A stretch of DNA of 64,000 nt from NCBI GenBank assembly GCA_023053685.1, contig JALIGW010000001.1:69903740-69967739 (forward strand), in the 5' to 3' direction. The stretch is from Diadophis punctatus similis (taxonomy: Eukaryota; Chordata; Lepidosauria; Squamata; Dipsadidae). Under the pieces are notes generated by a model. That model ran no database searches. It was not told where the DNA came from and saw only the letters and a program-made list of their open reading frames with translations. Shown one piece after another: positions 59,675 through 64,000 of this stretch. Every line of letters begins with the position of its first letter. Positions within the stretch are counted from its first letter, which is position 1. The position numbers were made by a program, and so were the translations under genes.

Positions 59675-60330
59675 CTCAGAAAGCTCAAACTGCCCAAGGA
59701 GCTGCTGATATAGTTCTACAGAGGAATTATTGAGTCTGTCATCTGCACCTCTATAACTCTCTGGTTTGGTTCTGCAACCCAACAAGACAGACAGAGACTT
59801 CAGAGGATAATTAGAACTGCAGAAAAAACAATTGCTGCCAACCTGCCTTCCATTGAGGACCTGTATACTGCACGAGTCAAAAAGAGGGCTGTGAAAATAT
59901 TTACAGACCCCTCACATCCTGGGTACAAACTGTTTCAACTCCTACCCTCAAAACGACGCTATAGAGCACTGCACACCAGAACAACTAGACACAAGAATAG
60001 TTTAACGCCATCACTCTGCTAAACAAATAATTCCCTCAACACTGTCAAACTATTTACTAAGTCTGCACTACTATTAATCTTCTCATCGTTCCTATCACCC
60101 ATCTCCTCCCACTAATGACTGCATAACTGTAACTGCTTGTATCCTTACGATTTATATTGACTGTTTCCTAATGTGATTTGATTGCTTATTTATACCCTAT
60201 GACTATCATTAAGTGTTGTACCTTATGATTCCTGACGAACGTATCTTTTCTTTTATGTACACTCAGAGCATATGCACCAAAGACAAATTCCTTGTGTGTC
60301 CAATCACACTTGGCCAATAAAGAATTCTAT
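59675..60330 (+). mobile_element. CR1/L2-group LINE 3' part (family with ATTCT end)
   Basis: Reads FYRGIIESVICTSITLWFGS, QRLQRIIRTAEKTIAANLPS, KIFTDPSHPGYKLFQLLPSK and RRYRALHTRTTRHKNSF, then the 3' UTR shared with 2279-2595. A stop lies just before FYRG. It ends AATAAAGAATTCTAT without microsatellite expansion. Confidence 0.87.
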
Positions 60331-60736
60331 ATGCATATTTTATGAGTCACACGTTGGGAAATATAAGTCCCAAATAACTCACAAGATTAAAGCTCAGGCA
60401 GCTTCCTGGGAATATGAAGGTTCAGATCCTACACTGAAAAACTGAAAGACTGAATTCTTCTTTGTTGGCTTTTGCATTGTCTCAGGAAGGTGGGGAATCC
60501 TACCCTTGTCACTTTCTAACAGGATAACATAAGAACTGTTCCAAGCCTAAAAATAATATTTTGTTAACAACCCCTTAGTATTCCACACTCCTCGACACTG
60601 GCTATATTTTCCCCTCATACCTCATTAAAATTCACAGTGGCTTTGTAGTCCTACTCTAATGGCTCTCCACTGAGGCAGGAACAGTGAAGGTGAGAACTGA
60701 CAAATGGATGTAATTTTCTTCCTGCCCTTCTTTCAG

Positions 60737-60845
60737 GTTTTATTATCCCGGCTTCCATCCTTTGAGGGCTATCCAGATGATGAGAGTGGCCAAATTGCAG
60801 TTCCACCAGGACATGTCCTCTCAGGCCCTTGAAACCCTGAAACAG
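60737..60845 (+). CDS. SMYD3: SMYD3 penultimate coding exon (C-terminal TPR-like helices)
   Basis: The 109-nt exon follows a strong polypyrimidine tract and cag, and ends at CAG|gtcagt in phase 0. After the split Arg codon it reads FYYPGFHPLRAIQMMRVAKL and then QFHQDMSSQALETLKQ. This corresponds to the mammalian SMYD3 segment with PGSHPVR and VGKLQLHQ. It lies 39,070 bp downstream of the previous exon, in keeping with the very large introns known for SMYD3. The final exon, which in mammals encodes roughly the last 35 residues with a THGREHSLIEDL-type motif, was not recognised before the window ends and is presumably further downstream. Confidence 0.93.
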
Positions 60846-62314
60846 GTCAGTTTTGCTCAGTGGCTCTACATTCTGTTTCCTCCTAATTGTTTCTCCTTGA
60901 CTGCATTTCTACAACCTCCCTGCTCACCTCACTTTCCACATGTCAGTCAGCCAGCACTCTCCCACTTTTTTATATCTATGCCAGCCCCGGAGGCAATGGC
61001 TACAAAGTGAGTTGCTTACAGTTTCCAGGAGAGACTTACTTTAATAGCAGTGGTTGGTAATTACTGTTCAGTATCAGAGGGGGTGTCATTAATCACCCCA
61101 AACCTTGAATGGCAAATAGCTATTAAGTTGGATGAACAAGCAACTGTTTCAGTACCTTAATCTGCTTCTCCTTTTTAAATATTGATCATGTTCTGCACCT
61201 CACTGAGCAGGGAAGGCAAGGTAAATAGTAGTGGAAATGCTTCCTTTGATCATGAACTAGTAAGAATTCTGAAACTCACCTGAAATATTTGAGATGAAAT
61301 GCTGATGAGAAAAATAAAGAGGACAATCAAAATCCGGGTGCATTAAGTCATGAGCACATTTAATTCAGAGCTGACCACTGCAAAGAATGTGTACTATTAA
61401 AAGATCTGATCGGAGGAAGTTTCTTCATATGAATTATTTGTAAGCCAGTTCAGAATAGCAGTACATTCTATATACATAATCTGCTCATCATTATTGAAAG
61501 GAAATACATTAGTAAGTAACTTGTTTCTGAAAGCAGCACATGTTTTCCAGTGACGATTATTTATTTTGTTAACAATTTATTCAGCTCAATAGCCTTCTGA
61601 AACAAAATCTGTAAAAGTACTTAAACAAAATAACTTCCTGTGGAAAAATAAATTACTATGGGTAATTAAATCTTATTAGCTTGTTTAAACTAAAACACGT
61701 TTGGGGAAAGAGAGAAATAAAATTTTAGTTATGTGGCATAAAACATGTTGGTTGCACATGAATGGTGTCCTATATATATAAGTTCATTGCATGCCGACCT
61801 GAACTTGTCTCAGCTGGCTGCTCCTTATTTGGAGTTTCTTCTAAATTTGTGATAGATTTATAAAATGTACAAGACCTTCTGGAAATGTCACTGTATATAT
61901 AAAATATATTTGCTCGAGTTACATAGCTTTGTGACAGCTGCCTTATGTAATTCCCCAACTGATTCTTTGTACAGTTTCACATATTGTAGTTTAAGTTCCA
62001 GTTTCTTCTTTAAGGATGTAAAAAAAAGTTTCTAAAATTCAACTAAGCTATTATAATGCTTTATTTGAGATTGAACACCAATTGTTATCAGATTCTTTTT
62101 ATGCTTCTGTCCTATTTGTTAGGCTTCTGGCCTTTCTTTCACTGAGCTTAAGATGGTATGTTTTCCGCCCCATTACAAATAATCATTTAAAAATTAGCAG
62201 CATTAAGCCATACACTTCTTAACATGTATATATGTGTGTGCACACACGCGCATGTACACATACAAATACAAGTTTTTTTTTGAAGTAATTGCCAAAGTAG
62301 TGTAGGGGTTAAGA

Positions 62315-62625
62315 CAGAGGTGGGTTCCTGCTGGTACGCTCTTAACTGTTGGTCGCTGCAGAACCGAAGAAGCCGGTGGCGTTCGCGGCGCGGGGCTTCC
62401 CCGCCCGCTTTCCCCCGCCCGCCTAGACACCGCCATTTGCGTTCTTTTGCCCTTTTGCGCATGCGCAAAGCGTTCTGCTTGCGCAGAGGGCAAAAGAACG
62501 CAAATGGCGGCGTCCAGGCGGGCAGGGAGAAGCGGGCGGGAAAGCCCCGCGCCACGAACGCCACCGGCTTCTTCGATTCTGCGGCGACCAACAGGTAAGA
62601 GCATACCGGCAGGAACCCACCTCTG
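62315..62625. mobile_element. Palindromic hAT-like element, 'GGTGGGTTCC' family (311 bp)
   Basis: Ends CAGAGGTGGGTTCCTGC / GCAGGAACCCACCTCTG and perfect duplication GGTTAAGA at 62307-62314 and 62626-62633. The whole element is two arms of about 145 bp in inverted orientation (GAAGAAGCCGGTGGCGTTCG occurs in both) around a short GCGCATGCGC centre. Confidence 0.95.
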
Positions 62626-62915
62626 GGTTAAGATGCTAGACTACTAATTGCGAGATTGAAATTCCAATGCTACCTTGGGCATAGATGCTCGTTTAGTGGT
62701 ATCTATGGTGAGATAATCTTTACTGGACCAGCATGACAGATTACAGTCCATAATCTTCAGTGAAGATGCCTTCATGCTTCAGCAGATTGATTCAGGATAA
62801 TAGTAGTAATAATACTAACAATAATAATAATATTCTTGAAAACTGATTTTGAGGTGTAAATATCTGTGATAAAGTGTTTTAATTAAAAATAACATTTTTG
62901 ATTAATTTCATGTTA

Positions 62916-62997
62916 TTTCATAACTGTTATTTCTTTCATTTAATTGATTTTATAATCAAAGTTTCATAACTGTTATTTCTTTCATTTAATTGATTTT
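62916..62997. repeat. 36-bp direct repeat
   Basis: Two identical copies (62916-62951, 62962-62997) starting TTTCATAACTGTTATTTC and ending TTTAATTGATTTT, separated by 10 bp. A simple segmental duplication. Confidence 0.93.
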
Positions 62998-64000
62998 GAC
63001 ATCCAGTAGCTTCATTTGATAGAATTGTTGAATTCCTAAATCTGACGTGGTATTGCTGATCATTTCACTGCATCCCTGGAAGGTATACAATGCATGTCAA
63101 TGTTGCAGTCTAGTTTTGCCTGCGATTAGAGAAATAGATTCCTAGCTCACCTTCTGAAGATTAAACTACTTTTTATCTTGGATTTATCGTCGTAAGTGCT
63201 ACACTGAAATCTAACCTTCAAAGACTCCCTACAGTTAAAGATGTTTTAATAATAATTTTTCAAACTTCAAAAGATTAGTTTGGTGATCCAAAATACACAA
63301 AGGGCAGATTTTATGTTTTGATATTACCGTAGTAAGACCCTAAAAAAAAAAACCTCCACAAAGTGTACAGAAAAATTGAGGAAATCAGGAAGAAGTCTAG
63401 TCTCCAAGAATTTTATATCACACAATATGCCAAGTCTATTATAAATGATTGGAAATATGTAAGAATGCAGTAAGTCCTCTGCTGACACATTAAGCTCTTA
63501 CGGTCTTACCCCAAAGCATGTATATTCCACCTGTAATAGTTCCCTGCTATAAAGGGACATAACCTAGATGTATCTGCCCCAGAATGACAGGCATCCCTTT
63601 CCAAATAGATCCTATTTGAACTGATTCCTTCCAGCTTGCCCTATACATTATTGTATGTGTGATGTAAATAACATGAGTGTAGCCTTCCTTGGCATCTCTA
63701 AGAAGCCTTCATGTAATTGAGGGATAAAGTAGAAACTGAAACAATTTCCTCAATATCCTGGCCTTTGCTTTGAAGCCCATTAGCAGGATGGCCTTTGCTT
63801 TCTCCTTTCATTATGACTGAGCAGAAGAGAGGCATATTTGCATACCACTACATGTGTCTCTGATGTTAGGTATGCTTTTCAATCCAAATGCAAATTAGAC
63901 ATAAATGAATGTGCTGGGCTTTTACTTGCACTTCCTTATCAATTACCTAATGAGTTTTATATTCTTGTAGAGAGAAGCAGTGTGGTTTTTGATATTACGC

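Larger units (their letters stand above)
21667..60736 (+). other. SMYD3: SMYD3 intron (39,070 bp), filled with mobile elements; unassigned stretches
   Basis: The intron runs from a gtgaga donor to a ctttcag acceptor in phase 2. Besides the listed elements, nothing recognisable was found in 21667-23043, 23194-25893, 26238-27175, 27678-28466, 28700-29315, 29456-30936, 31358-32706, 32990-34155, 34265-34958, 35185-36255, 36346-38009, 40685-41467, 42810-43983, 44684-45240, 45964-47475, 50571-52609, 52966-53298, 54401-55290 and 58979-59674. Conserved enhancers could hide there but cannot be seen without alignment. Confidence 0.85.
60846..64000 (+). other. SMYD3: Start of the last SMYD3 intron
   Basis: It begins with gtcagt and does not reach a recognisable terminal exon. 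It holds one palindromic hAT-like element (62315-62625) and a short direct repeat (62916-62997). The stretches 60846-62306 and 62998-64000 show no gene or element that I recognise. Confidence 0.75.

Noticed and set aside
1..64000. Endogenous retrovirus or LTR element
   Set aside because: No paired LTRs, primer-binding site, or gag/protease/integrase motifs were seen; all RT motifs are LINE-type.
1..64000. CRISPR array or other prokaryotic defence system
   Set aside because: Spliced exons, SINEs and LINEs show vertebrate DNA; regular repeats here are microsatellites or transposon cargo.

Overview
This is vertebrate nuclear DNA, almost certainly from a squamate reptile and most likely a snake. 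The reasons are: tRNA-derived SINEs of the Sauria-SINE type; CR1, L2 and L1 LINE remnants together; a LINE 3' end that runs straight into an (ATTCT)n microsatellite, a habit reported for snake CR1-type LINEs; a (GATA)n tract; and a very rich set of small DNA transposons. There is no bacterial or viral gene layout here.

The only host gene I can support is SMYD3, the SET/MYND lysine methyltransferase, on the + strand. Three coding exons are present: 19152-19239, 21492-21666 and 60737-60845. Their phases join perfectly (88+175+109 = 372 nt = 124 codons) and they cover the C-terminal helical, TPR-like part of the protein. Earlier exons and the last exon are not visible. Almost the whole window is therefore intron: >19 kb upstream, a 2.25-kb intron, a 39-kb intron, and the start of the last intron.

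The introns are a stack of mobile elements, many of which can be delimited to the base. Seventeen elements have hAT-like terminal inverted repeats; fourteen of these have perfect 8-bp target duplications, two have 7/8 matches and one has a poor match. They fall into several families. Eight TA-flanked inverted-repeat elements form two further families: three with ends reading CCGTATTTTTCGG and carrying internally repetitive cargo, and five with ends resembling CAG-TAGTCCTTGACTTA. There is one Helitron-like element (47476-47905, inserted between A and T), one short 5'-truncated L1 with a 16-bp target duplication, eight SINEs with two different 3' tails, and LINE fragments of the CR1, L3-like and L2 groups. 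The standout coding sequence is an uninterrupted 956-codon L2-type endonuclease/reverse transcriptase ORF at 55291-58161, with all main catalytic motifs in place.

Nesting gives relative ages: hAT in CR1 (11672-12097), TIR element in CR1 (49696-50491), hAT in hAT (41601-41770 inside 41476-42015), hAT in TA element (45357-45678 inside 45243-45963) and CR1 in another LINE (about 38771-39059). No CRISPR, rRNA gene, free-standing tRNA gene or retroviral structure was seen.
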